Positions 36,601 to 47,390 of a stretch of DNA of 64,000 nt are shown in pieces; the first letter of the stretch is position 1; every line of letters begins with the position of its first letter. The DNA comes from Onthophagus taurus (taxonomy: Eukaryota > Arthropoda > Insecta > Coleoptera > Scarabaeidae), in NCBI RefSeq assembly GCF_036711975.1, contig NC_091966.1, positions 8,749,501 to 8,813,500 on the forward strand, written 5' to 3'. Made by a program: the position numbers and the translations under genes. The notes under the pieces were generated by a model. It ran no database searches, was not told where the DNA came from, and saw only the letters and a program-made list of their open reading frames with translations.

Positions 36601-38485
36601 TCTCGTAGATCGTTTGAGATGTTAATTGAATTCTACTCTCCAACAACTATCTCGTAATTTGACGGTAACTATTAACATCCTATTATCTAGTTAATTTTAA
36701 TACTAACAAATAATTTGTACATTTCAGTCGTGCTAGAAGAAGGGAGAAGTTACTCCCGAAACTAGTCGCACTGATTTTAAATATTTTTTAATAAATATAT
36801 TTTCATCGTTTTTTCAAATTTTTTCTTTCGACCATTACGATGAACCTCGAATCAAAGATCGCAAGATTTTCTGACATTGGTGTGTACATGTCCCTGTTTT
36901 TGACCTTTGTATTGTCCAAATTGAAATATGGGTCTGTAATTTGGTCACCACAATATGGGTGTCATAGACTTATATTGGAAAGAATTCAGAGATTTCTCAA
37001 ATATTTGTCTCTACACTTGGACGGATCATACTTGGATCGTGGAACGGATTACGCATCTCTACTGCAACGTCACAACTTCACTGCACTGGACGTGAGAAGA
37101 GATGACCAGTGTATCAAGTTTTTATAAAAGGTAGTGCAAGGTGAATTGGATTGTGGTTGGTTGTTTTCGCGGATCATTTTCTCGATGCCTACGCGTACTA
37201 CATGTAGTACCAATGAGTTTTATCTGAGGAATTGCAGATCCAATATTTTAGCCAACTTCCCCATGCAGAGGATGTATAAACTAACTAACAATAATAGTGT
37301 AGGGGTGTTTATGTGAGTTATATTTGTTTTATAGCATGTGCTATTTCTTCTTTCTTGTTAATTTGTTAATGTCTTATTTCTTAATTATTATTATTATAAT
37401 TAAAAACCGATTTTGAATTCCGCAAAAATGCCAAATAACTGACTGGGAAGGTATCATGAATAGATATAGTACTCAGTGAGAAAGTAAGTATTTTTCCAAA
37501 CTTCTAGGCCTTACCATTATCGAGATACAGCCGGTCCATACCCTTATTGGGACACCTGTTATAATTATGGGCTAACTTCGCATAGATAGTTACATATAAG
37601 TGATTATAAAGCATTTTCTATATTATAATATATACAAAACTACAACTCTTTTTTCTATAATCCTTCTTACTCACCAGCAATTTCCATAGATAAATTATAT
37701 TCATGAATAGCATTACTAAAACTGCCCATTTTTGTATAAATAGATCCCAATAAACAGTGATTTCTTTGTAACTGTTCATGAAGATCGTAATTTTTCGATA
37801 TTGTAACACTTTTCATAACCAATTCTAAAGCCTTATCAAAATTAATTAAAGATTCCTGAACAATTCCTAAATTAGCAAAAAGACGACTCATCATATCCAT
37901 GTGTTCCCTTTTACTTATATCTGTTAAACTATAAAAGTAAAAAAGAAATGTTTTTCTCAAGAATTAATTACTTGTATGTTTCATTTTACCTTTCACAAAC
38001 TCCCAAACTTTTCATAAAAATCTTATAAGCAAAATGTAAAGGCGTTTTGTTATCATGATTTGTACCTTCTAAGTAACTGGTTAAATAAGTATGTCCAATA
38101 GTAGCAAGAGCTCTCTGTTCTTCCAACTTATTTTTTTCTTGTTTAGAGATTTGTAAATGAATCTGTTGGTGTTCTAAAGCTTTTTCAAATTTTCTTATAT
38201 TGAGATAAGCCTCCCCAATCATTCTATGACATATACCATAATCAATCAGTTTGTTTAAAGCTTTATTCTGTCTAGCAGCTTGTTTAAATTCATCGATTGC
38301 TTCTTCATAACGTTCTTCTTTAAAATAGAACTGTGCCAAATTTAGTATAGCCGATATGGTATTGCTGGGATTGTTTTCATTTAAAACCTTCTTTTTACGT
38401 TTTATTAACTCTGAAAAATAAAGATTATAATCAACAATTTTGTAAAAAAAATATGTAAAAGATAACACTTACTTTGCTCTTCCAT
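24617..38485 (-). CDS. TONSL: Tonsoku-like protein TONSL
   Basis: Six exons: 38473-38485, 37990-38410, 37675-37928, 31572-33666, 25694-25884 and 24617-25644. They join in frame to 1333 aa (human about 1378). TPR repeats fill about residues 20-430, followed by an acidic stretch (~490). Three ankyrin repeats lie at about 520-632 (GETQLHTACIQGN, GWLPIHEACINGH, GITPLHDATSNGH). A basic, serine-rich disordered region comes next, then a ubiquitin-like segment (VFVDIRILDKLYRVPV) and leucine-rich repeats from ~1000 to the end. Family role: with MMS22L it reads H4K20me0 on new chromatin and loads RAD51 at broken forks. Introns 3 (33667-37674) and 4 (25885-31571) are filled with transposons, while introns 1, 2 and 5 are short (about 50-60 nt). 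The first exon encodes only MEEQ plus one base. Confidence 0.93.
26080..28860 (+). mobile_element. Jockey-clade LINE, decayed, in TONSL intron 4
   Basis: Gag-like ORF1 C-terminus with zinc knuckles: QCKRCQGWNHTKPYCH at about 26190 and CFNCGENHPANYRGC at about 26300. An APE-type endonuclease (ILGEDLNAKHISWGS, about 26730) follows, then reverse transcriptase. Its RT blocks include ILPKPGKPPTDVTSYRPIS (about 27775), FLDVAQAFDKV (about 28020) and a degenerate FADDTAI region (about 28270), ending with a typical Jockey C-terminus to 28834. Many stops and frame changes interrupt it, so it is long dead. It is antisense to TONSL. No clear poly(A) tail or target duplication was found. Confidence 0.85.
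28861..29990. other. TONSL intron 4, unassigned part
   Basis: No gene recognised. Overlapping short frames near 29580-29907 on both strands show no family resemblance. This may be decayed transposon sequence. Confidence 0.35.
29991..30790 (+). mobile_element. BEL/Pao-family fossil in TONSL intron 4
   Basis: The C-terminal part of a BEL/Pao integrase region is visible (KFMPPRASYFGGLHEAAIK and LNSRPLYPFSTDSNDIQPLT, about 30300-30480). Next comes the short C-terminal block usual in this family and a purine-rich tract (AAGGCGGGGGAGAATGT, about 30762-30778) of polypurine-tract type. Only this 3' part is present; it is broken and old. Confidence 0.75.
30791..31571. other. TONSL intron 4, end near exon 4
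   Basis: AT-rich sequence between the BEL fossil and the exon 4 donor. It may include the rest of a terminal repeat, but no second copy is available to test this. No gene seen. Confidence 0.35.
33767..34836 (-). mobile_element. mariner transposon, decayed, in TONSL intron 3
   Basis: 1070 bp between TA dinucleotides (33765-33766 and 34837-34838), with inverted ends CGARGTGTGTAAATTAAGTAATG. The minus strand encodes a mariner transposase. VITGDESWVFEYEPKTKRQS carries the first catalytic D. The second block reads HHYNV where HHDNA is usual, so the second D is lost. YSPDLSPCDFFLVP carries the third. Stops and frame changes are also present, and the length is below the usual ~1.28 kb, so it is inactive. 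Confidence 0.88.
35775..35893. mobile_element. 119-bp hAT MITE with TSD CTCTAGAG
   Basis: Ends CAGCGTTCCGCAAAC and, inverted, CAGCGAATCGCAATTCGCG. A perfect 8-bp duplication CTCTAGAG (35767-35774 and 35894-35901) flanks it, fitting the nTCTAGAn target of Ac-type hAT elements. There is no coding capacity. It has inserted into the LINE at 34950-37320. Confidence 0.85.
36182..36223 (-). ncRNA. Hammerhead-like motif (d), left arm
   Basis: Minus strand: GTGC, CAGAAGA (core with changed U4), an extra A, GGGAG-AAGTTA-CTCCC, GAA, ACTAGT, C, GCAC. The stems are complementary but the core is degenerate, so it is probably inactive. Confidence 0.35.
36731..36772 (+). ncRNA. Hammerhead-like motif (d), right arm
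   Basis: Same structure as the left-arm copy, on the plus strand: GTGC, TAGAAGA (degenerate core), an extra A, stem GGGAG/CTCCC, GAA, ACTAGT, C, GCAC. Confidence 0.35.
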
Positions 38486-39104
38486 GATTTTTTCCAAAAT
38501 AACAATGTATATTTTTATAATTAAAGATTATTTTTGAAGAGCATTAGGATAAAAAATGATTTAAAATAATGAAATAATATAAAAAATTAAATAACTTTAA
38601 CTTAGTAAATAATTAAAAGAATATCCAAAAACTTTATTTAAAAGCGGGAAATTAATGATATAAAATGACATATGAATGACATCCAAATTGATTAATCAGT
38701 AACTTCACTTTTGACTAAAAATTAAAATTATTATTAAAACTTAATTAATTAAATATCTTATATTAATATGATACCTAAATAAAAAAAATAACATTTTTAC
38801 ATTTTATATTAAACAAATAAATTTTAATTTTAAGAACAGTCACTAACAAAAAAATTTCGTGACTATTCTACGTGTTACTATTATCAATATTTAGGTATCC
38901 ATCAACAGTTTTTGTTAAATAAAAGGTATTAAATTGTTCAATTTAATTATTTCAGTGTAATTAATAAATAAAAATGATTTGAAATTAAATGTTATTGTTA
39001 ATTTGTTATTGACAGCCTTAAATTGTCAACAATGGCATCAGCAAGTGTATAATTTCCAAATTTTCCATGTTTTCTCTTACATTTAAATAAATTTAACGTT
39101 TCAG
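38486..39104. promoter_or_regulatory. Divergent intergenic region, TONSL/TVP23
   Basis: 619 bp between the divergent starts. A 5' UTR intron of TVP23 probably ends with the TTTCAG at 39099-39104. An ATG at about 39032 (ATGGCATCAGCAA) does not stay in frame across that splice, so it is not the start. Confidence 0.45.
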
Positions 39105-39841
<737 letters not shown>

Positions 39842-39980
39842 AATGATTAAAGTTATTATTGTAAATATTTTTTTTAAGTAAATTACATTTTAAAAGATTT
39901 AATTTTGTTATTTTTTATTATAAGAAGATAAAGGTAATAAAAGACGAGATCTAAAGTAACAATGAAATCACATTTTTTAA

Positions 39981-42900
39981 TTAAATTTTCTCAATAAGAT
40001 TGGAAAACTGAATAACACCAAATTTACCATCAATTAGCCAATTTTTATCAGTTTCTTCTGCTTCCTCAGCAACACCCGGATTTAAGCCACATACTAAATC
40101 CGCTTTTAAAGTCCTTAAAGCACAAAGTTTAGTTGGGTAAAATCCGTCTAAGGCGTCCGGAAATGGAGTTGTATAAAGCCAATTTTTTTCTCCAAGTAAT
40201 TTCCGATAGTTAAGATCTCCTTTAAAAATGACCAGCTTTGCCTCGGATAATTTTCGATATAAATCTGGATCGATTCGGCGCATTTCTTTATAGGTGTAAG
40301 GTAGCGTCCAAAAATCGGAACTTTCCAACGTCCAAACACCTGCTTGTATATAGTTTAACCAACGGTCTGCTAACTTCCTTAATGTGGCGTTTTTATTTGA
40401 TTGTAATTGCCGCAACATACAATCGATATCCGGCCTCGTCACGTCCGAGATGAACCACGGAAAGCTTTTGACGTAAAAACGAATGGTTTCTGCGAATTTC
40501 TTTTCTACTAAGAAATCCGCTAAACACAAATCGCAGAAAAATTCATACCCAGTGTTATCTAAAACGATATCTGAAATATAAGTAAAAAAAGAATAATTAC
40601 AATATATTATTTGTCAATAGAATTGAATAAGATATAAGGAGTAAAACAACTTCATTACAATGTCAACATATTTTTTAGACTCATAAACACAACCAGCACT
40701 TGGTGCAAAAGCAATGAGCTCAGCATCGATCCAAACAACCTTTGAATGAATTTATGTCAAATGGGTCTGAGTATTATTTTAGTTTTTTATGGTCAAACTA
40801 ACGATTTTAGGAAAAAACGTTAAGAGACTAAGAAGTTGCGTATTAAATCCCTCTATTTAAATCAAATAAATTTAAACAGAAAAATGTAGACGCATTAAAA
40901 AGTTCTGATGCAAAGTATTGTAGGGGTTCATTTTTTCACCCTCTTGTAATAACATTTTAGGAAACGTCAAAACGTGTCATTTTATTAGCAACAATTATCT
41001 GCCAAATATCATTCTTCCAAATTCGTCCATAGTGGATTTATTAAAATAAAAACAAATTTTTTACCCTAACTTTAGAGGGCTCTATCTCAGTGGGGAAGTG
41101 GTTTAGAACAAAAAGTTATATGAAAGACCCCACTTAATTTTTGCTGAAAAATCACCCTTGAAATCTTTCGCGTCAATTTAAAAACACCCCCTGTATATCG
41201 GGTGTCCCTCAGAAGTGGCCACCCCCATATTTTTTTTTATTATTAGTGATATAAGAAAAGTATTTGGAATGCATAATTAGGCCGTTAAAACGGATTATTA
41301 CGACATGAAATCATTCTTTTTGTACTTCCGGTTATACCGGAAGTGAGTACTAATTTCGATATTTTCTAAAATCTAATTTTTTTTTCTTCAGTTGGGTAGA
41401 TAGCATAATTTCACATAACTTTTACTTGAAAAAAGTTTCATAATCGCTTATAATTTTTGAAAAAAAAATTATTTTAGTTATTTTTTAACGTTTTAGTAGC
41501 TTCGGAAAATGTATTACAATTTTTGACGCATAGTAGCTAGGTTAATAGTATAAACTACGCTAAGTTCCTCTTGATTTGCTATTTCTCGAGCAGTGATCAC
41601 TGCTATGCTTTAGTCAGTGGTTCTTTTTTAATAATGATGTCAATTAACAGTTATATTAAATTAATTTTAAAAGAAAAACGCGATCAAACAATTAAGTTTA
41701 ATTCAATTATTTTTGATCTTTTATGTTTTGTGCTTTTACACTAAATGTTCTATTCTAGTAAATCCATAATCACTATTAGTCTGAAATGGAGTAGTCCATT
41801 TTAACCTGTAGTGTTGTTCAGTGTCGTCCACCTTACGTCTTTATTTCTCGTTATTTTAGTTTTTAAATCATTTTATATTGTGACTTTTATTTTTATTTGA
41901 CTATTTAGCTGATGATGATAAGTAATTATCGAAACCGGTACTAAGTATATTTATTAGAAAACTGAGAAAGAGCTCTTTTAATTTTTACCTCATTTTAAAC
42001 TAAATGTTCTGTAGCTGATAGTAACTTACAAGTTACTTGTTGTTTAGAACACCAACAGATACATTTACAAATCTCTAAACAAGAAAAAAATAAATTGGAA
42101 CAGACAGCTTTTGTTACTATTGGGCACACTTATTTAATCAGTTACTTAAAAGGTACAAATCACGATAACAAAACGCCTTTACATTTTGCTTATAAGATTT
42201 TTATGAAAAGCTTGGGAGTTTATGAAAGGTAAAATCAAACAAATACGAGTCATTAATTCTTAAAAAAATATTTCTTTTTTACTTTTATACTTATATGATG
42301 AGTCGTCTTTTTGCTAAGTTAGGAATTGTTCAAGAATCTTTAAATAATTTTAATGAGGCTTTAGAATTGGTTATGAAAAGTGGACCTTATATCGACAGGA
42401 TACAATTTCGACCAGCCATATAAGGTCATATTTAGAAGCAGGGATGGGTTGATTGGACGAAGGGTGGATTTTAAGTAAAAAGAAGAGCCCAGAAGAGCCT
42501 GGTACACTGATGCTTCAAAGACAATTGTATTCAGAGTAGGCATGGGTATTACTGGACCGCATTAAATTGTTAGAGGCAATGATGTTACTCTATGGTGGGT
42601 TCCAGGTCACAGAGACATTGAGGGCAATTAGAAGGCGTACAAGCTGGCCAAAGAGGCAGCGAAAAAAGGCCTTCATTGGACCCCAACCCAGTTGTGAACT
42701 ACAAAGAAGTCACCTAAAACAAGTAGTCAACAGTTAGGAAACCTCAGGACGCTTTCAGGTTTCCTGACCGGCCATACGCTCCTAAAATATCACCTCTTCC
42801 ACATTGGAGTCAAAAACGGCTGAACATATACTGTGCAATTGCGTTTGCCAGAGGCCGCCTAAGACATAAAATTTTTGGTAAAGCTCTTTTGACACCTACC

Positions 42901-43977
42901 ATCATAAAGGAACAAGACCGTGGAGCAATACTAAGGTTCATTAAGGACCTACATTTGCCCTAAACTTTTGGAGGGCTAAAGTTACAGAAGATCTTATAGG
43001 TCGCATATCATTTTGTGATCAAAATTTGATATCACTTTATATCGGCGGCTTTAATATTTACCAACAATTGAAGAATCCTCTTCTGTTGAAGTAGAAATTG
43101 CATTCCATATGTCTTCAGAGGCGTCAGACAGCAGTTTAGTATTTAATTTCTCAAGATTGTCAACATGGCTATCTTCTTCTCTAACTACACCATAAGTAAT
43201 TGATAAATCGCATTTATTACCCCATAAATTTAACTAAAAATGGATACATGTTAAAAGCAGAGACCAATAATAATAAAGATTTTGTTTCATTTGGATTTTT
43301 ACCTTTAATAATTTAGTGAATTCCTTTTGCAGATCACATTCTGTATCATTTAAAACTTTATCTACCATATTTCCCAATTGAATGTGTAATTCTAAGGATT
43401 TTGCAAAAGATTCCTCTTTTTTCCAAATAAAGGGATCTAAATCCGGAATAATTTTCCTACAAATATAAAATAATTATAAATTAACACTAATACCATTCTT
43501 TAACCAAAATACGTTTTTTGAATAGCAGCCATTAATCTACGATAAACATAACATTCCAAATGTAACCATTGAGCATTGAACGGAGTTGGTTCTTGGATTT
43601 TTATCATTTGTTCCTCTAAAAATTGATTGTAAAGAGCCGCATCTGTAGTTCCTTCGATTTTTAAAATAGGTTTATTGGTTTGTATCTCATACTTTAGCTT
43701 AGATATTTCTCCAATTATTAATTTTAGCTCTTCAATACCATCCAAACCGTAAAACTTCAATATATCATTCTTATTTCTAATCAACGAATCAATAGTTTCT
43801 GTTAAAATGATCGGGATACGGTCTTTAATGGTGTGAAATGCAAAACTTCTACAAACAATGTTAGATTAATTTCTTACATCTATAAATTAATAGATTTATT
43901 AACCTTTTATAAAATGCGCTCAATGTAACATTTATAGGTGTTTTAATATCCATGCCAAATGACTCTTTTCCCTCCAT
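39981..43977 (-). CDS. ARMT1: ARMT1 / DUF89 damage-control phosphatase
   Basis: Five exons: 43904-43977, 43513-43848, 43303-43456, 43062-43233 and 39981-40570; 441 aa, the same length as human ARMT1. The all-helical N-terminal half (LHLECYVYRRL, LLKLNLWGNKCDLS) is followed by the catalytic half, with metal-binding D250-N251 in IVLDNTGYE and KGDLNYRKLLG further on. Family role: metal-dependent DUF89 phosphatase acting on damaged sugar phosphates; an earlier report of PCNA carboxyl methylation by ARMT1 is disputed. Phase picks the donor at 43512 (ACGTAT) over the one eight bases downstream. Intron 4 (40571-43061) holds repeats, a TONSL fragment and LINE debris. It is divergent from MCM10. Confidence 0.92.
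40620..41900. other. ARMT1 intron 4, unassigned repeats
   Basis: No gene. Words such as ACACCCCCTGTATATCGGGTGTCC (about 41193-41217) form an imperfect palindrome like the ends of insect DNA transposons. GGTTATACCGGAAGTGAGTAC (about 41330) may belong to the same element. No boundaries could be fixed. Confidence 0.35.
41905..41944 (+). ncRNA. Hammerhead-like motif (b), best copy
   Basis: Stem I TTAG, core CTGATGA, one extra T, stem II GATAA-GTAA-TTATC, GAA, ACCGGT, A at the cleavage position, stem I' CTAA. Stem I and stem II are fully complementary and differ in sequence from the other copies, while the core is identical. The only departure from a type I hammerhead is the extra T between A9 and stem II. 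Confidence 0.5.
42040..42383 (+). pseudogene. TONSL exon 2-intron-exon 3 fragment
   Basis: Inverted copy of part of TONSL. 42051-42231 corresponds to the end of exon 2 (EHQQIHLQISKQEKNKLE ... FMKSLGVYER). An intron remnant with GTAAAATCAAAC follows, then 42297-42383 is part of exon 3 (MMSRLFAKLGIVQESLNN). The start of exon 3 is missing. A three-base deletion and several substitutions are present, but the frame is open within each piece. Because intron sequence is kept, it was copied as DNA, not from mRNA. It ends abruptly at LINE sequence. Confidence 0.85.
42384..42980 (+). mobile_element. LINE RNase H region fragment
   Basis: A reading around 42590-42660 gives LWWVPGHRDIEGN followed by KAYKLAKEAAKKGL, the end of an RNase H domain as in I/R1/Loa-type LINEs. 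Stops and frame shifts are present and nothing is left of RT. It abuts the TONSL fragment on one side and ARMT1 exon 4 on the other. Confidence 0.65.
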
Positions 43978-44635
43978 TCTTTGCAATTAATATATTTAAA
44001 ATAATTTAGAAGTCTAACCTCAATTTTTATTTTTGACATTTGACCACATTTGACAAGGCAAGTAGAGGTGTTCGGGACAAGTATCCAAATCCCATTGCCA
44101 AGCCTTATCATTGTGAAGAAGAAGAAGAAGTAGAGGTGTTCGATTTATTATAATCATAAAACATTTCAAGTTTGTTGTATGATAAAGCAAAAACAATTAT
44201 CACATCAAAGTAAATGTTGTAAAACATTTTAGTTACAATAATAATTAAAAATAATTTAAGTTTTAAAGTATAATATTTGTGACTCATACCACTGAATCGA
44301 ACGCTTCCAAGAATTTGACACATTACGATTTCGCGCGTTTTAAAAGCAATGTTCTATTTAACCAAATTACTTTTATTGTTTATAAAGTAATTACACATTA
44401 TTAATAAAATTTAATAGAAAAAAAAGTTACGTTACATCAAGAAGGTTTAAAATTTACTTAAAAATCAGTTAAGAGGTAATTAAAATACCCCTTATGTTGA
44501 GTTAAAATTGAAGCGATCACTGTTTAATCGAACCTTCAACAACAAACTATTTTAACTTAACTTGTTAGGTGTTGTTTTTGTATCTTTTGTGCTTATCGTG
44601 CTTATGAATCAAATTATAAATAAATAAAAGCAAAA
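43978..44635. promoter_or_regulatory. Divergent intergenic region, ARMT1/MCM10
   Basis: 658 bp between the divergent starts. It includes an imperfect direct repeat AAGTAGAGGTGTTCG (44059 and 44128) and a short GAA run. No clear core-promoter motif. Confidence 0.35.
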
Positions 44636-46645
44636 ATGTATGAAAATTTGGAAAGTTTATTATTGATTGGGTCAGAATTTTTGGAAAAAGAACAAGTTAC
44701 TCCAGCTCCAGAGACTCAACCAACACAACCAAAAGAACTAAAAGAAATTGATTTATTTGAAAATTCACATAAAATCGAGTTAAAAGAAAATATAGATAAT
44801 GAAATAATTAATTTTAAAGACTTATTAGAAGACGAACACGAAAAAAGTGTAATAACAACCACTAGTTTTTTTAAAACATCAAAACCTTCCTTATCTTCAA
44901 CATGGTGTAAAAATAATAAAGTGGATTCAAAACCGAATTTAAACAATATTAATGCAACAATTAAAGACAATTCACATCTTGTATCATTTTTTGGAGTTCG
45001 CGTTTCAAAACCTTTAGTATCAAGCCAGTTATTTAGTGAAAGAATGGTGAATAAAGTAATTTTAACAATGGCTAAATTAAAAACGTTTTTGCTCGGTGAT
45101 GTTAAAGCGCAAGATTGGGTGTTTGGCGGTGTTATTGTGGCTAAATCACCACCAAAAGTCAATCAAAAAGGGTCTCAGTATTCAATTTGGACTGTGAGTG
45201 ATTTACAATTCGATTTAAAAACGGTTTCTTTATTCTTATTTGGTAATGCTCATAAAGAGCTTTGGAAAAGCTGTGTTGGGACAGTTATTGCTGTGTTAAA
45301 TCCGGCTGTTTTAGAAAAAAGATCTAATTCCAAAGAAGAGGTAAGATATTTTTTGCTTTCACATCATTATGGGGGTTTGCCCTGTAGAGGTTTAATGGAA
45401 ATAAATAAATAAATTATGTTTTTGAATTTTAATTTTTAGGCTTCATTAAGTATTAGTAATCCACAACATATGATGATTCTTGGGAATTCAAAGGATTTAG
45501 GAACATGTAAAAGTACAAAAAATGATGGCTCTAAATGTACAGCTTTTGTAAACAATAATCATTGTGAGTATTGTATATATCATGTGAAAAAAGAGTATCA
45601 AAAAAGTAGTCAAAGATCAGAGTTGCAATCCAATTTTGCTGGGCGAGGTTTAACAGCTCTTAGGAACAAAGTGTTAGGGAAAAATCAAGTTTTTTATGCT
45701 GGTAAATTATATACTTCAACACAAGCAAAGCAAAGTCAAAAGTTATTGATTAATGATGAAAAAAGATTAAAGCAATTATCAGGTGAAGGATCAGGTTTAA
45801 ATCAAAAAGTGACTGAAATTTCTCAGAAGCGTCTCGCTGTTACTATTGATGTATCACACAAACAAAGAGCTAAAGATTTAGAATTATTAGATAAATTGTC
45901 AAAATCCACACCAAATAAACCTGAATCAAAGGATTTATTATCTTGCAAACCTACATTAAATAATTTTAACAAAGTTGATTTAAATGTACCAATTTCCCAA
46001 AGGCGGAAAGATATAGCAAAAATTAACGCCATTAAATATGTGCAAAAAACCGGATTATTACCAAAACAAAATCCAATGAGTACAAAAGGATCTGGGTTAA
46101 AAAGACCTTTTCAAGAAGATGATGAAACACTTGATAGCTCATCTAAAAAGCCAAAGAATGAATTTATCTCGGATAGGTATAAAAAATTAATGGCTGCTAC
46201 ATCCAAACATATGGAATTACTTGAACAAGCAGAAAATGACTTACAAGAAAAGTATTTTAAAAAATTAGAAGCGAAAGAACAGATGGAGGAAAAAATGAGT
46301 CAGACATATAAGATGAATTGTAAGGCTGTTCGGTGTTTACAATGCAAATACACAAATTTTTCAGCTTCTGATAAATGCAAGGCTGATAAACATCCGTTAA
46401 AAGTTTTTGACGCGGTTAAACGATTTTTCATGTGTAAGAACTGCAAAAATAGGGTTGTTGTATTGACGTTTGTTCCAATTGCGAATTGTAAAAATTGTGG
46501 TAGTAATAAATGGGAAAAAAGTTCTGTTATGAAAGAGAAAAATGTAGACAAGTTACACTGTTTATCTATTAGAGGGGGGGAACAAACATTTTTAAACTCT
46601 GCAATTACAAATGACAATTTAGATTTATTAGTATCTAATGAGTGA
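44636..46645 (+). CDS. Mcm10: MCM10 replication initiation factor
   Basis: Two exons: 44636-45340 and 45440-46645; 636 aa. The acidic, disordered N-terminus is followed by the conserved internal domain. That domain has an OB-fold (about residues 115-235; LGDVKAQDWVFGGVIVAKSP, YSIWTVSDLQ) and a CCCH zinc finger (GTCKSTKNDGSKCTAFVNN with CEYCIYH). Next is the basic part with HFAGRGL-like NFAGRGLTAL, a coiled-coil (SKHMELLEQAENDLQEKYFKK) and C-terminal zinc motifs (CLQCKYTNF, CKNCKNR, CKNCGS). Family role: it binds single-stranded DNA, MCM2-7/CDC45 and polymerase alpha at origins and forks. It is shorter than vertebrate MCM10 and near insect length. Confidence 0.94.
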
Positions 46646-47390
46646 TGGTGGAGAAAAAGATATTCATTACAAATGTATTTATAAAAAATATTCTTTTATT
46701 TTTTTCCTTTATTTATTCCTGTTATTCTTTTGATGGTGACAGTTAACAATTTGAAGGTAACCTTGCTTATTATACAGAGTTATCAGTTATAACTGAGAAT
46801 TAGGAATCTGATAGTAAATATACCAGGTGAAGCATTAAAATCTAATAACTCAATTTTATCAAAAAATGTTTCAGATAAAACTTTCATCAACAGTTTCATC
46901 TTTCAATTGTTCACACATTCACTGCTGGCTTGATCAATATGACTGAATCAGTTTTTGGCATCTTACATGCCAGATATTTGGCATCTAATAATTTTGACCA
47001 TGGGTTGAACTGTTTTTCTACAGTAAATAAAATTCTGATGCTATAATATAGGATTTAACTCCTGACTTTATATATCAACCACCATTCTTGGTCTGTGAGT
47101 GGTCGTTTTGTGATATGTTTTTGTACACACAACATCCAAATAAAACCAACATGTCCTCAAACGTCAGATCCTATTAGTAGTGTTTTAAAGTTTTGTTTCC
47201 TTAATTTGTTAGTGTTTTGTGTGTTCTATATAGACTGGACGTCGCGTCTTTATTTTTATATGTAGGTAAAATAACAATTTATACAGTGTTATAAGTGTGT
47301 CAAAATTACTTGCTCCCCTCCTGTCTAATTTCAAAACGGTTTAAGATATCGTTATGAGTCAAAACATGTCGATTTATATTTTTTATTAGT
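46646..47390. other. 3' flank of MCM10, nothing clear
   Basis: MCM10 3' UTR followed by AT-rich sequence with no recognised gene or repeat boundary. Confidence 0.35.

Larger units (their letters stand above)
36134..36825. repeat. ~690-bp palindrome (foldback) in TONSL intron 3
   Basis: Arms of about 340 bp are inverted around a centre near 36465-36480 (TTAAATCTTAAAAACATAA). The outer arms run from TTTGAAAAAACGATG to CATCGTTTTTTCAAA. The two arms differ at only a few places, and one has extra bases near GAATTTAAACTTTAGAGG. Each arm carries a degenerate hammerhead-like motif (36182-36223 and 36731-36772). Confidence 0.85.
34950..37320 (+). mobile_element. CR1/Jockey-like LINE, interrupted and decayed
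   Basis: Segments in order: endonuclease (ALERKVLNYPVLILRDFNMP, about 35070-35120), the linker between endonuclease and RT (35432-35797), a trace of RT (about 35900-36130), and the C-terminal part (FLTFVLSKLKYGSVIWSPQY, 36890-37127). A 119-bp hAT MITE and a ~690-bp palindrome have inserted into it. A 12-bp word TTTTCTGACATT occurs at both sides of the palindrome-bearing segment (36125-36136 and 36867-36878). The element is multiply broken. Confidence 0.75.

Noticed and set aside
39032-39044. ATGGCATCAGCAA as the TVP23 start codon
   Set aside because: Joined to the exon at 39105 it runs out of frame into a stop within a few codons; the ATG at 39105 gives the full family N-terminus.
44117-44133. 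GAAGAAGAAGAAG run as a possible functional element
   Set aside because: Too short to be more than a simple repeat.
44716-45162. 148-codon minus-strand frame
   Set aside because: It is the complement of the MCM10 N-terminal half, with no family resemblance.
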